Origin: Alkalibaculum bacchi
Lineage (GTDB): Bacteria; Bacillota; Clostridia; Eubacteriales; Alkalibacteraceae
Assembly (NCBI RefSeq): GCF_937875145.1
Contig: NZ_CALNCS010000066.1
Location: 1 to 10,806 of the forward strand
Reading direction: 5' to 3'
Length of the DNA stretch: 10,806 nt
The notes beneath the pieces are model-generated. The model was given only the letters and a program-made list of their open reading frames with translations, had not been told where the DNA came from and did no database searches. Below, in pieces: positions 1-6,051 of the stretch (position 1 is the first letter of the stretch; each line of letters starts with the position of its first letter). A program made the position numbers and the translations under genes.

Positions 1-45
1 AGGTGGTCAGGTGGTCAGGTGGTCAGGTGGTCAGGTGGTCAGGTG
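1..45. repeat. 8-bp tandem repeat, unit AGGTGGTC, about 5.6 copies
   Basis: Five perfect head-to-tail copies of AGGTGGTC (1-40) are followed by a partial copy AGGTG (41-45). The array starts at the window edge, so its real length is unknown. All three plus-strand frames are open through the repeat, because the 8-bp unit reads as an 8-residue period (G, Q, V, R, W, S). The frames stop soon after it, at 44-46, 72-74 and 82-84. I cannot tell whether the array is intergenic or lies at the 3' end of an upstream gene. It is G-rich compared with the AT-rich surroundings. Confidence 0.95.
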
Positions 46-80
46 AAATCAGCGGCCGCAGAGCGGCCTGCTGATTTCAC
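43..80. repeat. Long GC-centred hairpin (inverted repeat) upstream of first pilin gene
   Basis: The outer arm GTGAAATCAGC (43-53) pairs with GCTGATTTCAC (70-80). The inner arm GGCCGC (54-59) pairs with GCGGCC (63-68) around an AGA loop. The result is 17 base pairs with one bulged T at 69. The left arm starts inside the last partial copy of the tandem repeat. No T-run follows, so it does not look like a standard intrinsic terminator. It could be a REP/BIME-like dispersed palindrome, a Rho-independent processing or mRNA-stability site between upstream genes and the minor pilins, or a mobile remnant. The centre contains the octamer GCGGCCGC, which is rare in AT-rich DNA. Confidence 0.85.
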
Positions 81-106
81 TTAGAACTAAATAGGGTGTG
101 TTTGTT

Positions 107-556
107 TTGAAGGATGAGAAGGCTTTTACTTTGATCGAAATGATTGTTACTGTTGGGATTTTAGGTATTATTCTTTCTATGGTTTTCCTTAATAGTAAAG
201 GTTTACAAAACTTTATAGACAATCAAAATCTAAAAACTCAGTGTAGGGAAGTACATCAAGTTCTTTTGAATGCGCGAAATGACGCTATAATGGATGGAAA
301 AGCACGTAGAGTTAATATACATGAAGATAAAATCTACATATATATTGCTGAAGCAACCGCTCAAGCAGAAAAAATAGAATTTAAGGATTCTATTTTAATC
401 ACTTCAAATACGTACTTTAGAAAAAACCTAACTTTTCATCCTACAGGTACAGTCAATCTCGGGGGGCATTTTGTTTTTGAAAATAGACAAGGAAATAAGA
501 GGACTATCGTGGTACAAATTGGGACAGGCAGAATCTATATTAAGGAGGAAGAATAA
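107..556 (+). CDS. Minor pilin / pseudopilin, GspH/FimT-like
   Basis: Prepilin with a class III signal: a short charged leader, then A|FTLIE with Glu at mature position 5, followed by a hydrophobic helix of about 20 residues (mature 1-22). The C-terminal half carries the GspH/FimT pattern: a strand beginning NLTFHPTG, then a Gly-rich turn, then a final strand ending GTGRIYI. About 149 residues, normal for the family. I chose TTG at 107 over GTG at 98 because AGGGTG (93-98) is correctly spaced only for 107, and the resulting 6-residue leader matches the next gene and the fourth pilin. The residue before the cleavage site is Ala, not the usual Gly. By analogy with GspH-I-J-K it should sit at the pilus tip or act in fibre priming. 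It overlaps the next gene by one base (TAATG). T4P versus secretion function cannot be decided here. Confidence 0.85.
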   Translation: MKDEKAFTLIEMIVTVGILGIILSMVFLNSKGLQNFIDNQNLKTQCREVHQVLLNARNDAIMDGKARRVNIHEDKIYIYIAEATAQAEKIEFKDSILITSNTYFRKNLTFHPTGTVNLGGHFVFENRQGNKRTIVVQIGTGRIYIKEEE

Positions 557-924
557 TGAAAAGGCAGGATGCTTTTACTTTAATTGAAGTAATTGTGTCT
601 ATTTGCGTTTTTTCTGTATTTTGTTTTAGCTTTTTAACTGCTTCGCAGTTTGCTTACAAAAGCTATAGCATCTCTAAAAATCGATATGAAGTGTTGACAA
701 AAGCCGAAAATTCCTTAGAAAAGATTAAGTCTGCAATGAATGAATGCGATCGAGAAGAATTAAGTGTTGAAATGGTTTCATCTATTGTTGAAAATGCAAA
801 AGACTCTGAAGGCGATTATATAATCGACTTACAAGAAACAACCAGGCGAGGCTTATATAAAGTACAAATAATCTTTGAAGAAAGCCGGTATAAGAAATTA
901 TGGACTCAAATATACGTACCTTAA
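556..924 (+). CDS. Minor pilin / pseudopilin, GspI/PilV-like
   Basis: A 122-residue prepilin: leader MKRQDA, then FTLIEVIVS with the conserved Glu5, then a hydrophobic N-terminal helix to about residue 30. A helical, charged stretch (Asn-Ser-Leu-Glu-Lys-Ile region, about 45-60) follows, and a short beta-rich C-terminus. Size and order (second of four) match GspI/PilV, which recruit the partner pseudopilins J and K into a tip complex. A perfect AGGAGG (544-549) precedes the ATG, which shares one base with the upstream stop codon, so the two are probably translationally coupled. As in the first pilin, Ala replaces Gly at -1. Assignment to GspI/PilV rests on length, position and N-terminus; the globular part is too divergent to place by eye. 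Confidence 0.82.
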   Translation: MKRQDAFTLIEVIVSICVFSVFCFSFLTASQFAYKSYSISKNRYEVLTKAENSLEKIKSAMNECDREELSVEMVSSIVENAKDSEGDYIIDLQETTRRGLYKVQIIFEESRYKKLWTQIYVP

Positions 925-1400
925 ATAAGGGCTTTACTTTGATTGAACTAATAATTAGTTTATTTTTAATGACCTTAATACTAGGTGCTGTTTTTCACCA
1001 CTTTTATTTTCAGTACAGTAGTTACGAAAATCTTTATGGAGATATTACATCTATGGAAAAATTGCGTTTTTTATCCATACAGCTTGAAAAGCAGATTTGT
1101 AATACGCCTAGAATTTATGTAGTAGAAGGCACAGTTTATTTAAGAGATATAGAGACTCCAGAGTACTACAATTATTATACATTGACAAATAAGATTTTGT
1201 ACAAAACTAAGACCCATTCAGACTTAAAAGATATAGGGCTAGGGAGCAAGTCTCAGATAGCTAATAAAATCGAAAATTTTTTTATAACTTATATAGACAG
1301 TAAAACCATTCAGCTTACGATTGAAGTCTCAGAAGGCAAAAAGAAGGCCAGATTGCAAAAGGACATCTCCGTATTAGGACAAGTGACTGTAATTAATTAG
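900..1400 (+). CDS. Minor pilin / pseudopilin, GspJ/PilW-like
   Basis: A 166-residue prepilin with leader MDSNIRTLNKG, cleavage before FTLIELIISLF, conserved Glu5 and a hydrophobic helix to about residue 35. The rest is predicted mixed alpha/beta; the segment LEKQICNTPRIYVVEGTVYL and the later IENFFITYIDSKTIQLTIEV fit the GspJ/PilW layout, in which strand pairs end in a 'v.i.l' strand. It starts inside the previous gene (25-nt overlap) with no good Shine-Dalgarno, which suggests reinitiation or coupling. Its leader is longer than in its neighbours and it keeps the canonical Gly at -1. Third of four pilin-like genes, the J position in an H-I-J-K set. Moderate certainty for the subfamily, high for being a prepilin. 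Confidence 0.82.
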   Translation: MDSNIRTLNKGFTLIELIISLFLMTLILGAVFHHFYFQYSSYENLYGDITSMEKLRFLSIQLEKQICNTPRIYVVEGTVYLRDIETPEYYNYYTLTNKILYKTKTHSDLKDIGLGSKSQIANKIENFFITYIDSKTIQLTIEVSEGKKKARLQKDISVLGQVTVIN

Positions 1401-1410
1401 GGGGATTACC

Positions 1411-2487
1411 ATGAAAAAGCAGGATGGATACGCTGTTCTTTTTACGATTATTATCATTATGATGCTTATAAGTATTGTATTGTTTTCGATGCTTTTTTTA
1501 GCTCTTTATGAATTTCGGTCTGTAGAGAATTATGATCACTATCAAAGAGCCTATTATTTAGCTTTAGGTGCAAGGGAAGAAGCCCTTTCTATTTTATCTT
1601 CAGATTGGGATGCTTTAGGAGGTTTATCTTCTACTGTGGTTGAGGGCGGTGAGTATGGGTATGAGGTCGTAGAATCTAATGAGAATAGAAAAAAGATCAA
1701 AATATACGGAAAATCCCATCTTATTCGAAGAGATTTTGAAGCAATCCTTGAGGCGCCTAGTGGAAAAGTAAATTTATTAGATTTAAAAAAATACGTCTTG
1801 TATTGCAATGGAAAAATGATTATTGATAGTATGAATACGATTGATATTCCAGAAACTTCATCTGGCATTATAGGGATCACAAAAGACTTAATTGTAAATA
1901 AATCTGATGATTTTAAGAAGCGCTCTCTAGATGTAAAAGGAGATACTGTGGTTCTAAGAGGAAATGAAGGATTCACTCAGTACAATTCTTTTGTAGACTC
2001 TCACTTGCCTTATTGTCAACCCTACAATAGTGAAGATTACGTAACATGGTTAGTAGAAAATTTTAAGGAAAATGTGTCTTTCATCAATGCTCCAGGAGAG
2101 ACAATATATTTGAACAAAGATACTTTTCCTATAGGAGACAATACCAGAGAGCTGTATATTGTACAGGAGGCAGATGCTTTTATCATGGATGATTGTACCT
2201 TTGAGGGATTTGTTGTTTTAGATTGCGTAAAAGAGGTTTATATGACAAGCAGTGCAAAATTACATGGGTCCATGCTCCTTTTTGGAATGGATACGGGAGT
2301 AACAGAGATACAGGGAGAAATAAAAGGAAGTATGATGCTCCTTGATTTAAAGGAAGAGGCTTGTTTTAAAGGTGTATTGCACTACGATTTAGAAGCACTA
2401 GAAAAAATCACGCCTTATCTGTCTACAGATTTGTTACATAATGAGCCAAAAAATAGAATCAATCTGTTAAAGTGGAGCGAGATATAA
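1411..2487 (+). CDS. PilX/GspK-like minor pilin with C-terminal beta-repeat region
   Basis: A 358-residue protein beginning MKKQDGYAVLF, then a strongly hydrophobic helix (about 9-32) typical of the PilX N-terminal domain. The putative cleavage is G|YAVLF, and mature position 5 is Phe rather than Glu. Loss of Glu5 is characteristic of GspK, the tip-most pseudopilin of type II secretion. The helix continues into an amphipathic YYLALGAREEALSIL segment, as in PilX/GspK. The large C-terminal region is beta-rich; near 266-312 it shows a 20-residue period with Gly at 266, 286 and 306 followed by hydrophobic triplets (GFVVLD, GSMLLF, GSMMLLD), like a short beta-solenoid. Ribosome binding site AGGGGG (1400-1405) lies 10 nt after the previous stop. 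It is probably the K subunit capping the fibre; the function of the beta domain is unknown. Confidence 0.8.
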   Translation: MKKQDGYAVLFTIIIIMMLISIVLFSMLFLALYEFRSVENYDHYQRAYYLALGAREEALSILSSDWDALGGLSSTVVEGGEYGYEVVESNENRKKIKIYGKSHLIRRDFEAILEAPSGKVNLLDLKKYVLYCNGKMIIDSMNTIDIPETSSGIIGITKDLIVNKSDDFKKRSLDVKGDTVVLRGNEGFTQYNSFVDSHLPYCQPYNSEDYVTWLVENFKENVSFINAPGETIYLNKDTFPIGDNTRELYIVQEADAFIMDDCTFEGFVVLDCVKEVYMTSSAKLHGSMLLFGMDTGVTEIQGEIKGSMMLLDLKEEACFKGVLHYDLEALEKITPYLSTDLLHNEPKNRINLLKWSEI

Positions 2488-2576
2488 AGGCATTTTCTAA
2501 GGCTTGAAATCTTGCAGTAAGGTTCATAAATAGCAAGCAAAATAAAACGGATAGGCTTAGTGTAGAGGTGAATAGA

Positions 2577-3662
2577 GTGTTTCGTAAAGAAAGTCATACA
2601 GTGGTGTTTGATGTAGGTTCGAGTACCATAAAGATTATAAAGGGATATATAAAGGAAGAAATAATAAATATCGAGCACTACCGTATATTTCATATACCGC
2701 AAGACATAGTACAAGAAGGAAAGGTTGTGGATAAGAAAGGCCTTTCAGAAGAACTTTGTAAGTTAAAAATCAAAGCCAGTGATATTCGACTACTTCTCTC
2801 CTCTAAGGACATAATTCTTAGAACTTTTCAATTGCCTAAAATGGAATTAAGTGAAGTTCGTCAAGCTGTAAAATTTGAAATGTCTGTATTACTGCCTGAT
2901 GAAATAGAAAATTACATCGTAGATGGAGTGGTAATTAGAGAATACAAAGAAACTTCTGAAGAAAACAACACCTTCATCATGTATGAAGTTCAAGGCATTG
3001 CAGTAGAACGGAAAACGGTTACCGACTATTTAGACTGTTTTTCAAAAGCAGGGCTTAAAATTAATGTAGTAGATGTTCAGCCTAATGCTATTTCTAAATT
3101 ACTATGCCACGATCATTTCTATATGCGCAAAATGAATGGAACCGTTCTTAAAAATCAGAATATAGCTGTTTTAGATATGGGGTATGAAAAAACATCGATT
3201 ACGTTTATAGAGGGCAAGAAGATTTTCATTTACAAGATTTTAAATAAAGGTGGCAGGGATTTTACAAAGGCTATTGCCAAAGATTTTCATATGAGTTTTC
3301 AAGAAGCAGAAGAGTGGAAATTAGATAATCCGTTCTCTTCTATGGAAAAAGAAGAATTTAAAGGAAAGGAAGAGGTAAATAATCTGCTCTTAGAAATAAT
3401 ACAAGAATTAACTCAGCTAATGGGATTTTTTGAATCTATGTGTAAAGATAAAAGGATAGGGTATATTTTATTGCTAGGTGGAGGTTCTCTTATGCCTATC
3501 TGTAAAAAATATATTGAGAATGCACTTCAAGTAGAAACAGAGTACCTTTTTGCCTTACATAGTATATATATTAAAGAATTACACTCTGCAAATCACATTA
3601 GCTTTTTAGCCAATGCTATAGGTGCTCTTGTGAGAAGGGAGAAAAATCATGATGGATATTAA
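2577..3662 (+). CDS. pilM: Type IV pilus assembly protein PilM, actin-like ATPase
   Basis: Cytoplasmic actin/FtsA-fold protein that binds the N-terminal tail of PilN and links the pilus alignment complex to the motor. Visible motifs are phosphate-1 VFDVGSSTIKIIKG near the N-terminus, phosphate-2 IAVLDMGYEKTSI in the middle and the adenosine motif ILLLGGGSLMP near the C-terminus. Length is about 361 residues, typical. I chose GTG at 2577 because AGAGGTG (2564-2570) sits six bases upstream; the in-frame GTG at 2568 lies inside that ribosome binding site. The 89-nt gap from the pilX-like gene has no terminator, so it is probably in the same operon. It overlaps pilN by 14 nt. Confidence 0.93.
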   Translation: MFRKESHTVVFDVGSSTIKIIKGYIKEEIINIEHYRIFHIPQDIVQEGKVVDKKGLSEELCKLKIKASDIRLLLSSKDIILRTFQLPKMELSEVRQAVKFEMSVLLPDEIENYIVDGVVIREYKETSEENNTFIMYEVQGIAVERKTVTDYLDCFSKAGLKINVVDVQPNAISKLLCHDHFYMRKMNGTVLKNQNIAVLDMGYEKTSITFIEGKKIFIYKILNKGGRDFTKAIAKDFHMSFQEAEEWKLDNPFSSMEKEEFKGKEEVNNLLLEIIQELTQLMGFFESMCKDKRIGYILLLGGGSLMPICKKYIENALQVETEYLFALHSIYIKELHSANHISFLANAIGALVRREKNHDGY

Positions 3663-4191
3663 CTTGCTTCCTGAGGAAATGCTAACAAATATGGCTTTAG
3701 GGAGAAAAAAGAAGGTTCAGATCATCCTTGTTCTCTTCCTTACTATGGGAATTTTGTATCTTGCTCTGTTTGCACTAGACTACCATTTGCAAAATAAGAT
3801 ATTACAAATAGACGAACAAATTCAATCTATGGGAGACGTGAAGGGTTTAAAACAGGAAATTTCTATAAAGAGTAATGAAATCAATCTTATTAAGGGAATG
3901 ATTCATGAAAGAAATCAATCCACAACCAATTTTTACGAGTTAATCAAGAGATTAGAAGGGTTAGTTCCTATGGGTGTTACATTTACGAGTCAAAGAGGAG
4001 AAAATGGAAATATGATTATAAGTGGAATAGCAAGCAAGGAAGAAGGAATCGCTGAGCTAGCTGCAAATTTATATCAATTAGAAGAAGCACACAATATACG
4101 GATTCGTTCTGCGGCTTATGAGAATCAAATTCGCTTTGAAATTACTTTTTCATACGGATCAAATGGAGGAAAAGAATTTGAATCTAAGTAG
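3649..4191 (+). CDS. pilN: Type IV pilus assembly protein PilN
   Basis: Bitopic inner-membrane protein, 180 residues. The N-terminus MMDINLLPEEM contains the INLLP motif that PilN uses to dock into PilM. One membrane helix follows (about 22-46), then a charged coiled-coil stretch (about 48-85), then a C-terminal ferredoxin-like domain (from about 90) that pairs with PilO. Two ATG codons are adjacent (3649 and 3652); the second gives the commoner MDINLLP start and is equally possible. GGGAG (3638-3642) serves either. The gene overlaps the end of pilM and the start of pilO by about 14 nt each, as expected for proteins made in equal amounts for one complex. Confidence 0.92.
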   Translation: MMDINLLPEEMLTNMALGRKKKVQIILVLFLTMGILYLALFALDYHLQNKILQIDEQIQSMGDVKGLKQEISIKSNEINLIKGMIHERNQSTTNFYELIKRLEGLVPMGVTFTSQRGENGNMIISGIASKEEGIAELAANLYQLEEAHNIRIRSAAYENQIRFEITFSYGSNGGKEFESK

Positions 4192-4846
4192 AAGGGAAGA
4201 GGTTTTATTAGGGTTACTGCTGTTTCTTGGAATATTTAGTTTGTACTTTTTTTGTTTGTTTTGGCCTAAATTTCAAGAATTTCAAAAGCATGGACAATTT
4301 ATAAAAGAAAAAGAATTAGAATGTAGTGAAATGGAGTTCCTTTATAGTAGTAAGCAATTGAAGGATGTAGATAAACAATGGTCAAAAGCTAAAAAACAGA
4401 TTCCATCAAGTATGAAACTCCCTGATTTGTATATGAATCTGCTTAATTTGCAAAAAAATTCTGGAGTATCCTATAATCTTATCGAATTTGGTTCCTTAGA
4501 AAAAGCTTCGCAACAGGTTTATGAAGATGGCGCTATATTATCAAAAGTGGATATAAATGTGACGCTTGTAGGAACCTATGAGCAGGTAGATTCTTTTTTA
4601 AAAGATTTGTATGGTAATGAGAGAAGACTTGAAGTCACAAGAGTCCACTACGAAAATAGAGAAGGAAAAATTCATGCCACTATAGGGCTAGTGGCATTTG
4701 CTCTTCTTAAGGAAAATGATCCAGAATGGACTCAGTACGATTTTGTTCAGGGGAAATCCTATGGTAAATCGAATCCTTTTGTTGAAGAAAAAAACCAAAG
4801 TATAGATGATAACAGTGAAATTAGCAATAATATAGATCAACCCTAG
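4178..4846 (+). CDS. pilO: Type IV pilus assembly protein PilO
   Basis: Bitopic inner-membrane partner of PilN, about 222 residues. From the chosen start it reads MNLSRREEVLLGLLLFLG: a short cytoplasmic stub, one membrane helix (about 8-28), a coiled coil (about 30-65), and a PilO/GspM-like ferredoxin fold including LYMNLLNLQKNSGVSYNLIEFG and the VDINVTLVGTYEQVDSFLKDL segment typical of PilO. The last 20 or so residues are polar and probably disordered. I chose TTG at 4178 because GGAGG (4165-4169) is eight bases upstream. The in-frame ATG at 4163 lies just before that ribosome binding site, and a further in-frame ATG at 4118 lies deep inside pilN. No terminator is visible after the stop codon. 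Confidence 0.9.
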   Translation: MNLSRREEVLLGLLLFLGIFSLYFFCLFWPKFQEFQKHGQFIKEKELECSEMEFLYSSKQLKDVDKQWSKAKKQIPSSMKLPDLYMNLLNLQKNSGVSYNLIEFGSLEKASQQVYEDGAILSKVDINVTLVGTYEQVDSFLKDLYGNERRLEVTRVHYENREGKIHATIGLVAFALLKENDPEWTQYDFVQGKSYGKSNPFVEEKNQSIDDNSEISNNIDQP

Positions 4847-4986
4847 GTGTGTAGAATAAGTTAAAAGTGGTTTAATTATGAAAATTAATTATGGATTACA
4901 TAGGAAGTTTATGTTAATATTAATTAGTGATTTATTGCGTATTAGCAAGCTATTAAAATTAGTAGTCATAAGTACTGAAGAAATTC

Positions 4987-5034
4987 GCCAAATGAATGCA
5001 TTGTATTCATTTGAAAGCTTTGCTTTCGCTTGGC
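4987..5034 (+). promoter_or_regulatory. Possible branched RNA fold in the efp leader
   Basis: Three pairings nest together. GCCAA (4987-4991) pairs with TTGGC (5030-5034) and encloses two hairpins: ATGAAT (4992-4997) with ATTCAT (5005-5010), and GAAAGC (5013-5018) with GCTTTC (5022-5027) around a TTT loop. This would be a small three-way junction about 40 nt before the efp start. The first hairpin can instead use AAATGAAT/ATTCATTT (4990-5012), competing with the outer stem. I recognise no riboswitch class. The rest of the 230-nt pilO-efp spacer shows no clear promoter or terminator. It could be a leader regulator, a dispersed repeat, or chance. Confidence 0.35.
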
Positions 5035-5076
5035 TCATTGTTTCACGCAAAACTGTTGAATTTGGAGGAATAAAGT

Positions 5077-5634
5077 ATGATATCTGCAAGTGATTTTAGA
5101 AAAGGTGTTACATTTGAAATGGATGGCAATGTATACGTCATTATTGATTTTCAACATGTAAAACCAGGCAAAGGTGCTGCTTTTGTTCGAACTAAGATTA
5201 AAAATGTAATTACAGGGGGAACTACAGAAAGAACATTTAATCCTTCTGAAAAATATCCAAAAGCGCATATTGAGACAAAAGAAATGCAATACTTGTACAA
5301 AGATGGGGATTTATATTACTTTATGGATTTAGAAAGTTACGAGCAAATCCCATTAAATCACGGCCAAGTAGAAGAAGCAATCAAATTCTTAAAAGAAAAC
5401 ATGAATGCTACTATTAAATTCTACAAGGGACAAGCTTTCTCCGTATCAGCTCCTAACTTTGTAGAATTAGTTATTACAGAAACAGAACCAGGCTTTAAAG
5501 GAGATACAGCTACAGGTGCAAACAAACCTGCTACATTAGAAACAGGCGCAGTAGTAACAGTGCCATTATTTGTAGATGAAGGAGATACGATTCGTATTGA
5601 CACTAGAACAGGCGAATACATGGAGAGAGTCTAG
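5077..5634 (+). CDS. efp: Translation elongation factor P
   Basis: EF-P binds between the P and E sites of the ribosome and promotes peptide-bond formation at consecutive prolines. The 185-residue protein has the full three-domain layout: a KOW-like domain (1-65) and two OB domains (about 66-128 and 129-185). The loop VKPGKGAAF places Lys at residue 32, the position modified with 5-aminopentanol in Bacillus subtilis EF-P; the Pro-Gly-Lys-Gly context is the firmicute type. The C-terminal signature region ETGAVVTVPLFVDEGDTIRIDTRTGEY (split here only by description) is intact. GGAGG (5063-5067) lies nine bases before the ATG. Upstream is a structured 230-nt spacer after pilO; downstream is a repeat-rich region with no strong terminator directly after the stop. 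Confidence 0.97.
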   Translation: MISASDFRKGVTFEMDGNVYVIIDFQHVKPGKGAAFVRTKIKNVITGGTTERTFNPSEKYPKAHIETKEMQYLYKDGDLYYFMDLESYEQIPLNHGQVEEAIKFLKENMNATIKFYKGQAFSVSAPNFVELVITETEPGFKGDTATGANKPATLETGAVVTVPLFVDEGDTIRIDTRTGEYMERV

Positions 5635-5645
5635 AAAGGCAGCCA

Positions 5646-5774
5646 CCAGCAGTCAGCTATCAGCATTTTAGCTGCCAATGGTAGCCTAGAAGATTTACTA
5701 TCCACGTCATCCTGAGCGCCAGCGAAGGATCTTTGACCCCAGGGGAATACAAAGTTCTGGTAGCTGATTGCTGG
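5646..5774. repeat. Imperfect terminal inverted repeat enclosing a palindromic repeat (MITE-like)
   Basis: CCAGCAGTCAGCTAT (5646-5660) is matched in inverted orientation at 5760-5774 with 13 of 15 positions identical. The 129-bp segment between the outer ends contains one copy of the GTCATCCTGAGCG repeat and no open frame that looks like a gene. Inverted ends, small size and an internal palindrome resemble a miniature non-autonomous element, but I see no convincing target-site duplication. It starts 12 bp after the efp stop codon. Confidence 0.5.
5706..5740 (+). repeat. Dispersed palindromic repeat, copy 1 (GTCATCCTGAGCG...)
   Basis: The unit reads GTCATCCTGAGCG, a variable core, then AGCGAAGGATC, ending TTTGACCCC. 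ATCCT and AGGAT form the ends of a short stem. A near-identical copy lies 139 bp downstream in the same orientation. From memory, closely similar units are scattered between genes in many bacterial genomes; I could not check that here. Confidence 0.85.
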
Positions 5775-5844
5775 CTGCTGATGTGTCGCAGGCGCTTTCT
5801 TGTGTATTCGGAAAGTTCTACTTTTAACCTTAACTTCTAGCTCA

Positions 5845-5877
5845 GTCATCCTGAGCGTAAGCGAAGGATCTTGACCC
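5845..5877 (+). repeat. Dispersed palindromic repeat, copy 2
   Basis: Begins GTCATCCTGAGCG and ends AGCGAAGGATC, then TTGACCC. It differs from copy 1 mainly in the core (TA in place of CC before the second AGCG) and by one T fewer before GACCC. Same orientation as copy 1. It is not enclosed by the inverted repeat that surrounds copy 1. Confidence 0.85.
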
Positions 5878-5904
5878 AAAAGGAGTACTTAAATGCTAGC
5901 GACT

Positions 5905-5923
5905 AAAGTGCCAGAGGCACTTT
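5905..5923 (+). terminator. Small perfect hairpin, weak terminator candidate for efp
   Basis: AAAGTGCC (5905-5912) and GGCACTTT (5916-5923) form an 8-bp perfect stem with an AGA loop. Only three Ts, belonging to the stem, are followed by CTCG, so it is a poor intrinsic terminator. It is nevertheless the best candidate between efp and the next promoter, about 270 nt after the efp stop, and may instead belong to the surrounding repeat cluster. Confidence 0.4.
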
Positions 5924-5950
5924 CTCGTCAACGCTACAATGTAAATGAGT

Positions 5951-5985
5951 ACATACAAATATTTATTTATAAAATATTTGTATGT
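5951..5985. promoter_or_regulatory. 14-bp perfect inverted repeat, candidate operator
   Basis: ACATACAAATATTT (5951-5964) is mirrored exactly by AAATATTTGTATGT (5972-5985) across a 7-nt spacer. The right arm overlaps the likely -35 region of the promoter at 5981-6009 for the zinc-ribbon gene. That placement fits a repressor operator. Arms this AT-rich could also be a hairpin with no regulatory role, and no T-run follows. Confidence 0.5.
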
Positions 5986-6009
5986 TTACCCTAGAAGTTG
6001 GGGTATAAT
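5981..6009 (+). promoter_or_regulatory. Sigma-A type promoter for the CD1247-type gene
   Basis: A perfect -10 box TATAAT lies at 6004-6009, about 43 nt before the ATG. With a 17-nt spacer the -35 would be TATGTT (5981-5986), a weak match; TTGTAT (5978-5983) is better but spaced 20 nt. It is the only clear housekeeping promoter in the window and separates this gene from efp. Confidence 0.5.
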
Positions 6010-6051
6010 GAATATGCATACTTGCATAAAAGTGTAAAGGAGGAATTGGAA

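Noticed and set aside
1..45. CRISPR or origin iterons
   Set aside because: The 8-bp units are directly adjacent without spacers, and there are no DnaA boxes or replication genes in the window.
1554..1976. A 140-codon minus-strand frame inside the PilX-like gene
   Set aside because: Antisense shadow of a clearly coding gene, with no motifs of its own.
2504..2532. Possible promoter TTGAAA / 17 nt / TAAATA before pilM
   Set aside because: The -10 is a poor match and no terminator separates pilM from the pilin genes, so a separate promoter is not well supported.
2415..2714. A 99-codon minus-strand frame across the pilX-like/pilM junction
   Set aside because: Low-complexity Tyr/Leu/Ile-rich product typical of antisense AT-rich DNA, overlapping two real genes.
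4878..5093. A 71-codon plus-strand frame between pilO and efp
   Set aside because: No good ribosome binding site, no recognisable domain, it runs into the efp start and its second half coincides with the palindromic leader structure.
5706..5877. CRISPR array
   Set aside because: Only two repeat copies, 139 bp apart with an inverted repeat around one; the spacing and number do not fit a CRISPR.
5631..5879. An 82-codon minus-strand frame behind efp
   Set aside because: It is a translation of the dispersed repeats: both repeat copies read through as similar short peptides (SLTLRMTE-like and RSFAGAQDD-like), a common annotation artefact.
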